In this document: positions 35,501 through 47,932 of the stretch, in pieces
Layout of the letters: every line of letters starts with the position of its first letter
How positions within the stretch are numbered: position 1 is the stretch's first letter
From: Clarkia xantiana subsp. parviflora
Lineage: Eukaryota; Streptophyta; Magnoliopsida; Myrtales; Onagraceae
Reading direction: 5' to 3'
DNA length: 64,000 nucleotides
Assembly (NCBI GenBank): GCA_036873135.1
Contig: JAPTYO010000001.1
Location: 51,468,624-51,532,623 of the forward strand
Position numbers and translations under genes: made by a program
The notes under the pieces: model-generated
The model's database searches: none
The model's input: only the letters and a program-made list of their open reading frames with translations
What the model was told of the DNA's origin: nothing

Positions 35501-38500
35501 CGAGAAAGAACAAAATCAAAGCATTTAAATGTTTGTTTGCTTCTACTATATATGCCATAACTAAAATGTCAATTGAAATTTGAACACAAAAGAAACAAAA
35601 GATGTAGTTTCATAAACCTATACAAGTGTCACAGATGTTTAACATCTACAGAAAATTATAGAACAGATTAGGTAATGTATTCATTTCCTGCAAGATGCAC
35701 ATTAACAATTGTTTTTACTTGGAGTATCCCTAACAGCTCTTGCTAAGTTCAGCAGATGTAAGAAGTGCTACACAAATCCACAGAACTGCCAAAAAAACCT
35801 CAGCAAATCTCCAATTTCCTGTCTTTTGAAGTACAGGTACAAGCCTAGGATGATTAACATTCAATATCTCAATCTGGGGCTTAGTGAATCCTTCAGAAGA
35901 GGTTAAGAAAGTCCATGTAGATACGTTAATCAAATTTAGACTGAAACTGTTACAATGCTACTTTTCTACATAATACAACTCGCACCAAAGAATGAATGGG
36001 TTCATGAAATGAATCAAGAAACAAATAAAGTGGTATTATTTAACAGCGCTAAAATATATATATAAGAAAAAAAAGGATCATCAAGACACAGAAACCCAAT
36101 GACCTAAGGGTAGAGGTACCTTCACTATGCTCATAAGCCTGCGGATGAGAATGCAAGGTGGCGCCATTTTTATAAACATTACTATCAAACAGAGGACCAT
36201 CCTGACCTTCCTCCTCTTGCACGTTTCTTCTTGATATGGAAGTCGTTGACATATAGTTTGGATTTTCAAGAGGCCTGTCATCTGGAAGTTGCCCGTCCAT
36301 TTGAGAAGCTAAATGATGGCCACTTCTATCCAAGGATATGTTAGACCGTTCTCCATAAACTTTAGCTTCCGCAGGGGACTCTACTGCAGCATGTGATTGC
36401 CCAAATGAAGGCCATTCCTTATTCGGAGTAACCTGGGACTCATTCAAGGGCCAGTCATTATTTGCAGCATCGTTTTGGCTGGTAGATATTTTTGATGAAG
36501 AGTGACCTGGCAGCGAGTAGTGAAAATCACTGGGAGAAGGTACTGAAGGTGTAGCTGTGTTCTGTCGCCCACTATTCTGCAGGTTCGATGATCCAGAAAC
36601 CTTGCCGTGAGGCCTACCCATCTTGACAATATCTGCCATAGATACCTGACCTGGCATCCCCAACCATGAAGATTGAAATCCGGAGGTTTGCTGCAATGAA
36701 CCCGAAGGGTCATTTTCACTTAGAGACGGTCCTTTCTCCATCAGTGAAAAGTCACTGCAATAAATCCCCCATGCGAATAAGAAGCATTAATCCCATTGAA
36801 CAGACTCTTATAATGGTAATCCACTGTTTCAAACAGAAATGTCCTAAACAATCATGCACTCAAATCTTAACAAGAGGAAACATGAATAACCTGGCAGTCA
36901 TCGATCTTTGGTTTCCACTATTTCCAGATGCAATAGATGCAAAAGATGAAGTCCCTGTGAAAGTATGGGATCCATTTTCCTTCTTATATGGGGTTTTTCC
37001 ATGCAAAGGTGCAGATTCTGGCAAAAAGAAGCACCATAAAGTAAAATATGTAAATCTACACAACTGGTAAAGTAATCTGTAAGTTTACACCACACTAAAC
37101 CAAGGCTTCTAATACATAAATTTGGTGAACATACCGCTAGAACTTGATGCATTTGTCCGACCACGGCCAGCGTATCTGTCTGTACTAGTCCTACCACCAC
37201 GACTGGATGCACTATTACAGGGCTTTGCATCTGTTGTATCCTTATTCTGCAGAAACAAATAATAATAAATATCAATACCAATTATGATAGTAAATAAACT
37301 GGTCAGACTATAGTTCATTTTGAAGCAATTTGAAGGATAAATCTCCATGTATCCATGTGATGTTCCATCAGAAACAGTTACAACTCAGCTATGTTCCTTG
37401 CAAGCAGTTCTTGCAAAAACATGCGCATCAAATTATCATCTAAATTCTTGTACCCAAAACTTGTTAGCAATTTTTATCTGAATCTATGACCTTATAAATA
37501 TGTTAGAACTTGAAAAGAAAAAAAAAATTATGCCTAGGATACCTACCCTAAACACAGGAGAAATTAAGAAATTAATATTATATATCGGCTGTTGACATCA
37601 TACTTCTTTAGGTAGCATTGAAAATCAAAAGGAGATGATGGTTAAAACGAAGTCTTAATTCACAGCTCTCTGATACATTGAATTATACGCAACCGCAATC
37701 TTCTTAATTAGAGATGAAGCTGAATAAGAGAATCCGAACGATCCCTCGTGCAACTTGCAGGCTAATGGAGGGAAAGAGTAAAATTATAGCACTTCAACGG
37801 GAATACCCAGTAAATATTCTTTTCAATAGGCTTCTGTGAATTTCAATTCTTTTACTAATGGCGTTTAAGAATTGAGATGTCAATATATGCTAACCGTTAT
37901 AAACCCCTACATTCTTTGCTCTCCATTGCACCCAACCAAACCTCCAGTAGTTTTCTAACTAGTCACACTGTGGAAAAGGACCAAAAGACAGCCATAAACC
38001 ATGGAGCATCTTCCATGATATCACTAATAAAAGGGAAATTATGCAGAATATTGGCAAAAAATGTAGCATAATTCTGCATAAATGCCTTGTTGAGCAAAAC
38101 TTGGAAAAATTATGGCAAGATTATGACAATAGAAATATTCAAAAGTAGAATCATGCCCAATGTACCAAAAAGCAAATGCACCGTAAGGAGAAGAACCACT
38201 TCAAAATATGAGAACTTAAGGAATTGAGGGAGCAATCACCTCCTTCTTCTTTTCTCGTTTACTCTTCACTTCGTGAAAAGGATCTAGACAATGAATAACT
38301 CCACATTAGAAAACCCTGAAGCGTATTGATAAATATCATATTAATCAACTCCATACTAAAGTGCACTATAAATAAAAATATTAAATTTAAGAACTCTAGT
38401 CGGAAGTTCTCCTGGGAAACTGACTAACTTGCAGTAACTAAATATTTAACTCGATACTTCAATATAAGAAAAAGAAGGTTGCAGTTCTTCATCAGAAAGT

Positions 38501-38872
38501 TATACTTAGTAAATTATAACAAAGACGACAGAAGAATATAAACTGGAACAACACGTAAAGACGAATTGCTTCCGCCTAGACATCGAATCTATCATCATAC
38601 ACATGATTAGTCAGCTATATTCAAACTTTTTACATAACCCTAGCTACCACGAGGACAACAAGACAAACAAGGAAGCGGAAGAAGGCAAAAAAAAAAAAAC
38701 CTTGAGAGAGGAGACGGTTGACGGCTTCGTTAGGGTCCATGTTACAGTCTCTAAGAGCGGCATAGATCTCCTGCTCCGGGCAGTTGACAATCTCTTTCAA
38801 GCTCTGGACAATCTTCCTAGAGCCGGCTGGGATTGATGAAACCCCATTGTTGCCCCCACCGCCGCCGCCCAT
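32508..38872 (-). CDS. GIP1: GBF-interacting protein 1-like (GIP1 N-terminal domain, Gln-rich C-terminus)
   Basis: Ten exons join in frame: 38872-38701, 38283-38240, 37246-37135, 37017-36891, 36754-36120, 35344-35068, 34979-34712, 34009-33851, 33529-33059 and 32870-32508, giving 875 residues. After a Gly-rich start, residues 15-57 are the GIP1 N-terminal domain (SRKIVQSLKEIVNCPEQEIY, MDPNEAVNRLLSQ), continued by DPFHEVKSKREKKKE. The middle has GMPGQVSMADIVKMGRPHGK and HVLDCQYLSFGSFASG, both typical of GIP1-like proteins. The C-terminal third is Pro/Ser/Gln-rich with several poly-Gln runs (residues about 720-875). Family members bind G-box bZIP factors and are reported to act as nuclear co-activators or chaperones. 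The intron at 34010-34711 contains a GC-rich insert (34070-34150) unlike its surroundings. Confidence 0.92.
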
Positions 38873-39519
38873 GTCCGCTAAGCCTCTCTCTCTCTCTAAC
38901 TCCAGAACACAGTCCGAATCCTTAGATCCAATCAGGTTCAGTTGGTTCCACGCTCAGTGGATTGGTTTCTCGTAAAGTGAAACTATCAGCGGCGAGAAGT
39001 GACCCAGTGAAAAAGTAAAAACTCTCACGAGCGACTAGTGAAACAAAACTCCGTTCTTCTCACTCTGTTTCTCTCTCTCTCGTACTCGCAATGAAACCCC
39101 TCCCCTCTCTCGACCTTTCTTCTTGTTCTTCTATCTCGAGCTCAAGCGTGCCAAGCTCTTATTTATAATTATTATATTTTGTATATATATTAGATTTTGT
39201 AAAATAATAATTTTTTATATTTTGTTAATATATCTATTTACCAATATCTATCTATTTACGGGCACCGGGTCAGCCCGTTTTCGGATTCTAGGAATAAGAT
39301 ATATTAAAAATATATATATTTAATAGTATATTATCAAATTATGTTTTACTTATTATATTATTATTATTATAAATATAGTCTTGTATCTGTATTTATATAT
39401 ATATATATACATTTATTCAACCCTAAACAAAATCAATAGCACAATTATTATTTTTCTATACATACGCCAACGCAGACCTGCTGAAACTAGATATCAGCTT
39501 GGTCTGGGTTCGGGGAAGG
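38873..39519. promoter_or_regulatory. Shared head-to-head promoter of the GIP1-like gene and RRN3
   Basis: Start codons of the two divergent genes are 647 bp apart. The GIP1-side leader has a CT tract (tctctctctctctaac, 38884-38900), and another lies near 39070. The centre (39165-39460) is AT-rich with several TATATA stretches. Co-regulation is possible but is not shown by the sequence. Confidence 0.5.
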
Positions 39520-42500
39520 ATGGGCGAGGAAATCAATTTCAGCGACAACGAGTTAGATCGTCATGTTAGGGATGCCCTCAAGTCAGTCTCATCAGTAAGG
39601 CTTCTGAAACAAACTTACGGTTGATATTAGCTCGTCTTTTGTTTAGAACGCGTGCAGTATTGAAGTGGGTTTTGAAATTTTGATGAAAATATGTGCTTGC
39701 ATTCTATTGCTGCAGCAGGGTGAAAGAGAAAGTTATGACGAGCTTATCGGGGTAATGCATCATAAAGAACGGCTTTCACCTGATGAGGTGGCTATGCTTG
39801 TGGTAAGTTCCGAAAATTTGCAATGTTTAAACACATAAAGACACATGTATGTATCTGTATGTCTTTTTGACTTGGTGTTTTTCCTTTAAATGTACAGACG
39901 TGTTTAAGGGCACTATCTGGAGCCATTACCTGCTTAGATGATGTGTACCACGGGTCTCTTCTTTCTTCCGTATGTATGTTCTTTATTGCATTGTTTAGAG
40001 AATTATTATTTGCTGTATCTCCAGCTAGTTTAAATCCACTTCTTGTAGATTTTTGGAATGAGCTTGTGGGATTATGGCCCTGAAGTGATGGATGCTTTGA
40101 TCGAATTAGTCATATCCCTGGTATGTGTTAATACTAGCTTTTCCATAGCATGTTGTCTTAGATACTAAACATCCTTAATTTTTTGTTATATATGATGATT
40201 CTTCAAACTTTCTCAGGCTCAGAGTGGGAAATTTCTGAGTGATTGCCTTGACATGCTAGTGAAAAACTTTGTTCCACCATATTCATTTCTACCCTCACTA
40301 AAGCAGCCACGGGGTATTACAAGAAAAGACCATGTCCTTTCACGGGTGCACTCTGCCTTGGAAAGTATCACTCACTTGGTTCCACGTGCTCCAGCAATGT
40401 TGCTGCAGTTGGTTATTGATAGGATGCCTTTCCAAAATGATAATGAAGCAGTGAGTTGTTAGTTTAGCCTTACAATTCAGCATCTACTTTACATATGATG
40501 ATGATACTTAATGTAATGTAATGCTATACTCCGTTCCGATACTAGGATTTTCCTTCTTAAACGCTCATACCATATTTCGTTATTTTCTTTCTCATGTAGT
40601 GTTTTTTTCCCGATTTGAAGGTGGTCATGATATACGTGGAGAATATGTTCAGACTAGAGAAAGGTCCATTTGGAGAGGTTGTTCGCGACACTATTCTTAA
40701 GGGTGTGGTGGATAGATTGACCGAGCTTGATGTGAGTGTCGATTCTCAATTTTAGCAATTCAACGCTCTTACTTATATCTTTGCACCCAGCAATTTTATG
40801 ATGAGAAATTACGAGTTTTGTAGGTGAACATTTTGCAAGATGATTCTACCAAAGGAATTTTTGAATTGGATCTCGAAGATGACTTTCAAGATGGTGATGA
40901 GGTAAACTAACCTGTATATCACTCAGTATCTCATATGTGCATAACGTAAAGCATACATTTTGTTGACGATGGTAGTCAACTTTTCTACAATTGATTGATC
41001 ATGCAGCTACCGGAAGCATTTATGAGTCGCAGGGGACCTCAGGGGAATATTATTGCTGGGAAACTGGACAGCTTGTTGGTCTTAACTTTTAAACATCTAG
41101 AATCGTGTAAAGAAGAAGGTCGATTAGACAAGGTCTGATGAAAAGTCTTCTGCTGTTTTAAGCCCATCTTATCTTCTCTCTACTTCTGGCTAAAAAAACT
41201 CTTCCATCTATTGTTTCTACAGGTGTTTGGAATCCTTCTTGATTCATTCAAAAAAACTGTTCTAAATGCGTATAAGTCTAAATTTGCACAGGTACATACA
41301 TGTATGACTAGCTTGTGTTTTATATATCTATAATAATATTGCAGAACTAACTTACATTGTAAACCTTAAAAACTGCAGTTTGTCATGTTTTATGCCTGTG
41401 CCTTGGATCCAGAAATATGTGGCACAAGATTTTCCAAGAGGCTCACTGATATTTTTCTTAACAGTGATGAACCCCCAATAACAAGGTGATTATATCTTAC
41501 ATTTATAATTTGTATCCCCCCCCCTCAATATTGTGTAGGGAAACAATTTAGCTAAACAATGCACGTGAACTATATTATTGTGGAGTGTTTGCTTGTTAGA
41601 TGAGGTTTGACAGTTTGGTTTTTTCTTCAGAATGAGTGCGGTTGCTTATCTTTCTAGCTATTTGGCTCGTGGGAAGTTCATCTCAACCAACCTCGTTACA
41701 GAAACCTTAAAAAGGTTTGAGTTTTTCTTCAATTATTATGACATTTTTTATTTTGAACACGAAATGTTTTGACTGACTCGCGAAAAAAAAAAAAAAAAAA
41801 AAAATCCTAGGTTGTCACATTGGTGTTTGGCATATTCAGAAGCACAAGGCAGTGGCAACATAAATCCTCGGGATCACAGCGTCTTCTATTCTGGCTGCCA
41901 AGTAATGACCTATTCTCAATCAATGAAATATATTCTTTTTTATCGTGCTTGTTGTAGTTAAGAATATATTAACACTTATGTATTTACTTGAGTTCTATTC
42001 TTTCTTGTGTTAGGCAATTATGTATGTGCTTTGTTTCCGAATGGGGTCAATGGTGAATGTTCCTTGGCTTAAGTCACAAATATCCCTCATGCCCATAGAG
42101 CCGGTTTTGAAGCACCGATTGGATCCTCTAAAGGTTAGACTTGATAACTTTCTCCTCCTCTTACCAAACAAGTGACTAATCGTGCGTGTTATCGTTTATT
42201 TGTTTAGAAATAATGTCCATATTTTGTGCTGATTACCGAAAAACAGATGGAACTTTCAGTGTTGAGCAGAAACCAACTTTAGCCATTTAGAAAAAAAACA
42301 AACTGAACTTTGAACCGCATATATGCTTAGCTATTATGATGTTCTTGTCTACTACTATCTTGTTATACCCTTTCAATTCGGTTTTTTTCCTCTGTTGTAA
42401 TACTACCCCACCAGGTTTGTCTTCCTTCTGTGGTGGAAGAATTTCTTCGACAAGCAAAAGCCGCCCATCTATTCACAGTTTCCGACATATTCATCTTCAA

Positions 42501-42922
42501 CGATGTGCTCGAATCAGAGCTTTCTCGAGCATACGGTGGAATTGAAAGGCTAGACACGTTCTTTCCCTTCGATCCATGCTTGTTAAGAAAAAGCAACAGG
42601 TTTGTATAATTTAATCCAACCTTGTTCGTTTAATTCAAATTAATGCGATGATATTAAATTGATACCGATTACCGTTGTATCTTGAAGTTTTATTTGCCCG
42701 AATTATATATACTGGTGGATGGTGATAGCAAGCAATGAAGAAGAAGATACAGAAGAAGATGAGGACATGGCCACGAGTTATGAAAACAGAGAAGTCAATC
42801 TGGATGAATTTGATTTATCAATGAATAAAATGTCAAGTACACCCAACAACCACAACTTTGCAGCTGCCATGCGGATGCCGTCAAAGCTCAGGCCATCCAT
42901 GAGTCCACCGCACTTCTTGTAG
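39520..42922 (+). CDS. RRN3: RNA polymerase I initiation factor RRN3 (TIF-IA)
   Basis: Fifteen exons join in frame: 39520-39594, 39716-39802, 39898-39969, 40049-40120, 40217-40450, 40621-40731, 40824-40901, 41007-41132, 41223-41291, 41379-41485, 41631-41714, 41811-41901, 42014-42133, 42415-42599 and 42688-42922, giving 581 residues, the size expected for plant RRN3. RRN3 binds RNA polymerase I and recruits it to rDNA promoters. Recognised family blocks are SLLSSIFGMSLWDYGPEVMD, YACALDPEICGTRFSKRLTD, RMSAVAYLSSYLARGKFIST and DTFFPFDPCLLRKS, spread over a helical-repeat protein. The C-terminus has an acidic patch (NEEEDTEEDED). Exon 2 has a NAGNAG acceptor (cagcag), so forms with and without one Gln may coexist. 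It is divergent from the GIP1-like gene. Confidence 0.94.
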
Positions 42923-44406
42923 TTAGTGTATTTCTTGCAGTGTAAGTTTTTATATAATTGTATGGAAGCAAATAATTCAAGTTTTTTTTTGTTTTTTAGA
43001 GTCCACCGGTGTTTTGCATATTATTAGAGTGGTAGTAGAGCTTAAAAATATAAAATAAAATAAAAGTCTCAAATATGGTAGAATTTGACCGAGAAATCAA
43101 GTTGGGATGCTGATAAGAGAGAAATTCTCTGTTGGAATGGTGGCAACCTGATAAGACTGTCAGAAAGTAAGGGGTGTCATTTTTTCAAAGGGAAATGAAC
43201 TTAATTGGTGTCTTATGTTTACCCCATGTGTCTTTTTGGTGTCTTAAGATTAAATTGTTAATATTTGATGTATTAGATTTCAATTATGTTGTCATTTGAT
43301 GTCTCCGTCAAATTTCAGGTTAAATTTGACAGAACTCGGTCATGCGACTATCACATTACTGAAAAAATTTTACAATGCCCAAATTAGCCCTGATCGGAAC
43401 TAGATGGGTGGCTTTAAAAAAAAATAAGGGGCAAAATTGTCTTTTCATCTCAATCTGTAAAGTTAACTCTAATATTTGACGGAGACACCAAATGGAAACA
43501 TAATTGAAACTTGGTACACCAAATATTAACAATTTAATCCTAACACACCAAAAAGACACATAGGGTAAACATGAGACACCAAATAGATTGTTTTCCATTT
43601 TTTAAATCCAAAACAGTAAAATCTTTAAATTGCAAATGTAAAACCAATTAATAACACCACATTCAAATACAAAAGAAAGACTAACCAAAACCAAATCAAA
43701 CAAACATGGCAATGAATTAAAACAATTCTTTCCCATCAATGGAAACCTCCAAAGCTTCCCTCTTCCAGTTCCAGCCACAGAAACCTCCAAAACTTTCCAT
43801 ATATAAGACCATCAATTAGAGACGTCGTTCATTTTCTTGGTAATTCTTCCACCAATCGGGCGTTATGTTCTTGATACCACCTATTTGAAGTTTTAGACAA
43901 GTCTTTTTGAAGTGGATATCTGAATGCCAAGTACAAATACACATGATGGCACTTATTAGTCATTTATTTTCTGTATATATCGTTAGTTACCTAGTATAAA
44001 TTGTTTCTAATTCTAGGTTGATCACACATGTATATATACGTCTACTTCATTTGTACAATTGAATTTTATCAAGGCTCCTTTAAATAAGCATATATATGCT
44101 TATTTAATTGTTCGGTTCGATACAATCATATTAAGATATTACTCAAAAGATATATCTTGATGATTTTTTTTGTAATAATTTTTAACTTTTCTAGTGACAA
44201 AAAAAAAAAACCTGACAGCACTAAAGTAATTAGTATTTAGTAGTATTTGACAAAAAAAAATAATAATAAAATACTTAGTGATAAACCAATTGGTTCGGGT
44301 CGTGCGTAAACCAATCGGTCGGTATCCGACAGAAATGTATGAACCTGTAAAAATATCCGTCTTTGGAGTACGATTCCCTTCGTAGGAATGATTTCCGCTT
44401 TGGCGA
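42923..44406. other. Spacer with a fold-back element
   Basis: 3' untranslated sequence of RRN3 extends to perhaps 43000. The fold-back element at 43200-43588 is listed separately. The remainder is AT-rich and holds no gene. Confidence 0.5.
43200..43588. mobile_element. Fold-back (long inverted repeat) element
   Basis: The left arm (about 43200-43323) and right arm (about 43463-43588) are reverse complements over about 120 bp with scattered mismatches: ccccatgtgtctttttggtg on the left matches caccaaaaagacacataggg on the right. The loop is about 140 bp. The element would form a long hairpin, as MITEs and fold-back transposons do. Target duplication not determined. Confidence 0.7.
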
Positions 44407-44661
44407 TCCACCTAAAGACGTTGGGATATTGTCTTCATTCCGATATTCCACCTAAAGACGTCGAAGGTGATCCTTGTTCCGATGTTCCACCTAAAGACGC
44501 CGAAGGTAATCCTTGCTCCGATATTCCACCTAAAGACGTCGAGGGTAGTCCTTGCTCTGATATTCCACCTAAAGATGACAAAGGTAGTCCTTGCTCCGAT
44601 ATTCCACCTAAAGACGTCAAAGGTAGTCCTTGCTCCGATGTTCCACCTAAAGACGTCGAGT
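44407..44661 (+). repeat. 39-bp minisatellite, seven copies, open in frame
   Basis: Units begin tccacctaaagacg at about 44407 and at 44446, 44485, 44524, 44563, 44602 and 44641 (exactly 39 bp apart). The unit is a whole number of codons, and frame 44388-44663 stays open, reading (I/V)PPKDVEGSPCSD per unit. Variants are mostly single substitutions (E to K, V to A). No flanking domain was recognised, so coding status is uncertain. Confidence 0.85.
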
Positions 44662-46203
44662 GAGAGGGTTGTCCTCGTTCTCCTATCTCCGATCTCCGAT
44701 CTCCGTTATGCTCCGAGTACTTGCAAATGGACTACCGAGCACCAAAAGGGGGGGTGCTCGGTGAGCCCACTCCGATGACTAAATAAGTAAATGCTCTAGA
44801 GAGAAGGGAGAGCAAAATGCATGAGAGCTCAAGTTGTTCAAATGAAATGGCAAGAGTCCTATTTATAAGGCTTTTGGACCATTAGTCGACTAATCGCAAA
44901 ATTAGTCAGTTAATCATGCGTTAACTAAGATAAGTAGGGATTAGGCCAAGCTAAGCATCGGAGGTGTGGGGAACGATTTTGGTAGTTCGGGGTATGCGCG
45001 GCCCGGGGGGAGACCCCCGGGCCGAAAATGTTCGGTTAGGGGGTGTGTCCCTAGCCGAACTTTGTCTCGTGGGTCTTTGGCGGTGATTTTCTCTTAAGTT
45101 CGGGTTTGGTCGTGTGTCGGTCTAAGACCTTTTTGGGTCCGAGCGGTGAGTAAGTCGGGTCGAAACGGGTCTAAGTGGGTGTATATCCATCATTTACCGC
45201 CGAGTCAAGTAATGGCGTAACCCTTTTCTTGACTCTATTTTTAGACGGCATAGACACTCAACTTGGAGCCGTTCGATACGGGTTACCTCATTCGGTGCTT
45301 TCCATGTCGATATTTTCGTCGATCATTGTCTTCGTCCTTCCTGTCTTACAAGATTGTCATATTTGAAAACGTTAGTACGGATATAGAACTGTATGTGATA
45401 TTTTCTTTAATTTGTCATGTGGAAAATTTTCCGAATCATGAGATTTTTCTTTTGGTCCAATTTTTATGACATGTATAAGATGACATGATGATATTTTGAA
45501 CAGATATGTTACTTCCGTGCCTTAGCATTTGAATTTTACCATGTGTTGGAAATGTGTGGTTGTGAATTAACCACCATAAAAAACTATCAACCCTCCTTTT
45601 TATACCCCCACCCACCATTTTTGTCATCATTCTTCTTATTTTACTATCCACCTTCTCTCTTCTGCTTCTCCAACCTACCATTCATCTCCACATCTCCTCT
45701 TCTTCCATCACCATTTCTCTTCCATTTTTCCATTCCTCCTTGCAAGACACTTCATGGAGCTAACATTAGAGGTTGGTGTGCTTTGATTTAGAGCTTGGTC
45801 TTGTTTTAGCTTGGGTGGAGCAACACGAAGGGTGGAGAGTTCCGACGGCCTGGAGGTGCTCGACGGCGGCGGCGGGTCGACCACCGATGGCACGGCGGAG
45901 GGTGGGTGGTGGGTCGGTGGGGGAGGGCAGTTCGTGGCGGGGCTGGTGGAGCGCTAGCGAGTCGGGTTCGGCGGGGCTTGTCGGGAGGAACACGCGGGTC
46001 GGGTTCCCGCGGGGTGGGTTGATTATTGGCTTCTTGCCCTCCATTTCTGAGGTTCGACTTCGTGAATTCTTCCGATATTTCCTTGTATGAGTTTCGATTT
46101 GATGATTGTTGGTAATGCCTTGCTTTGATACGTGCTTGTTGAATATCCTATCGTGTATTGTGTTGGTCTTGAAAAAAATATTTCGAAGCAACGAAGTGAC
46201 TAG
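44662..46203. other. Probable retroelement-derived sequence with two strong hairpins
   Basis: GC content is higher than in the neighbouring spacers. Hairpin 1 spans 44999-45024 (11-bp stem CGGCCCGGGGG, loop GAGA). Hairpin 2 spans 45030-45060 (12-bp stem GTTCGGTTAGGG with one G-T pair). Open frames on both strands at 45766-46191 look like GC-rich chance frames. The general texture resembles an LTR or leader of a large retroelement, but no LTR pair, primer site or pol domain was found. Confidence 0.4.
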
Positions 46204-47650
46204 ACCCCCTTTTTTTACTTAGAACATTCTTGCGAAAAATTTGATGGTATCCCCATTTTTAGATTTTGAAAAAAAAAAATCGATGGAAAATGTAATTATA
46301 CCCCGTTTTTTGGCCCTTGAAGAATTTTTCGATAGTAAACGTGATGGGACCATCCTATTTAGGCTTAGAAAGGTTTTTGGTGGAAAATGTGATGGTATCC
46401 CACCTATTTGGTCTTAGAAAAAATTTTGCGAAAAATTGGCCGATACTCCCCTTTTTGGTCCTCGAAAAAAAATTTCGATGGAAAATGTAATGATACCACC
46501 CTATTTGAACTTAGGAAGGCTTTTGATGGAAAATGTGATGGTATCCCACCTACTTGGGCTTAGAAATTTTTTTACGGAAAATTGGCCGATACTCCCCTTT
46601 TTGTTCCTCGAAAAAAAAAATCGATGGAAAATGTAACTATACCCCGTTTTTTGGCCCTTGAAGAATTTATCGATAGTAAACGTGATAGGTATCCCAAATA
46701 GGTGGGATACCATCCTATTTAGGCTTAGAAAGGTTTTTTGTGGAAAATGTGATGGTATCCCACTTATTTGGTCTTAGAAAAAATTTTGCGTAAAATTGGC
46801 CGATACTCCCCTTTTTGGTCCTCGAAATTTTTTTTCGATGGAAAATGTAATGATACCACCCTATTTGAACTTAGGAAGGCTTTTGATGGAAAATGTGATG
46901 GTATCCCACCTATTTGGGCTTAGAAATTTTTTTGCGGAAAATTAGCCGATACTCCCCTTTTTGGTCATCGAAAAAAAAAAAATCAATGGAAAATGTAACT
47001 ATACCCCTTTTTTGGCCCTTGAAGAATTTATCGATAGTAAACGTGATGGGACCATCCTATTTAGGCTTAGAAAGGTTTTTGGTGGAAAATGTGATAGTAT
47101 CCCACTTATTTGGGCTTAGAAAAATTTTTGCGGAAAATTGGCCTATACTCCCCTTTTTGGTCCTCGAAAAAAAAATTCAATGGAAAATTTAACTATACCC
47201 CATTTTTTGGCCCTTGAAGAATTTATCGATAGTAAACGTGATGGGACCATCCTATTTAGGCTTAGAAAGGTTTTTGGTGGAAAATGTGATGGTATCCCAC
47301 TTATTTGGTCTTAGAAAAAAATTTGCGGAAAATTGGTCGATACTCCCCTTTTTTGGTCTTCGAAAATTTTTTTCGATGGAAAATGTAATGATACCACCCT
47401 ATTTGAACTTAGGAAGACTTTTGATGGAAAATGTGATGGTATCCCATCTACTTGGTCTTACAAAAAATTTTGCGGAAAATTGGCCGATACCCCCATTTTT
47501 AACCTTCGAAAAAAAAAATCGATGGAAAATGTGATGATACCACCCTTTTTATACTTAGAGAAATTTTTAGGCGAGGTAGTGATTATACCCCCCTTTTTAA
47601 GGTCGAAAAATTTTCCGAGGCGAGGTAGCGGTGCTACCCCCCTTTTTGGT
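46204..47650 (+). repeat. Tandem array of about thirty 48-50-bp monomers with a 360-bp higher-order period
   Basis: The monomer type is tGATGGAAAATGTGATGGTA plus tcccacctatttgggcttagaaattttt. Variants include a cgatagtaaacgtgatggg form (46330, 46671, 47032, 47227) and a ggaaaattggccgatactcc form. Identical blocks recur 360 bp apart, for example ttgatggaaaatgtgatggt at 46523 and 46883. Many monomers are 48 bp, so stretches stay open (ENVMVSHLLGLR-like), but stops occur. The array lies between the GC-richer retroelement-like stretch and the short frame at 47933. Confidence 0.85.
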
Positions 47651-47932
47651 GTTTCGTTGCGTCCTAGTGTGACGTCTTGTTGGAAGTTCTCAATTTTGAG
47701 AATATTTGGCTCCTCTCCTTTTATAATGCGTTGCACACTTGTGTAACGTCTTATTTGGAAAAGTTCTAGGCGGAGAATTTGGAATTCTCCCCTCTTTTTC
47801 GTTGTACCGTATCATTGGGTTATATCGTTGACTTGTTGGTGTTATGTAGTTGTTGATGGTATTTTGTTTCTAGTTGCAGGTTACTTCGGGCTATTCTTCG
47901 TTCGTCGCTTGTGATTAAGGATCGCGTTCATA

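Noticed and set aside
45766..46191. Overlapping open frames of 105 and 141 codons on opposite strands
   Set aside because: GC-rich DNA keeps both strands open by chance; neither translation shows a family motif and there is no splice or start support.
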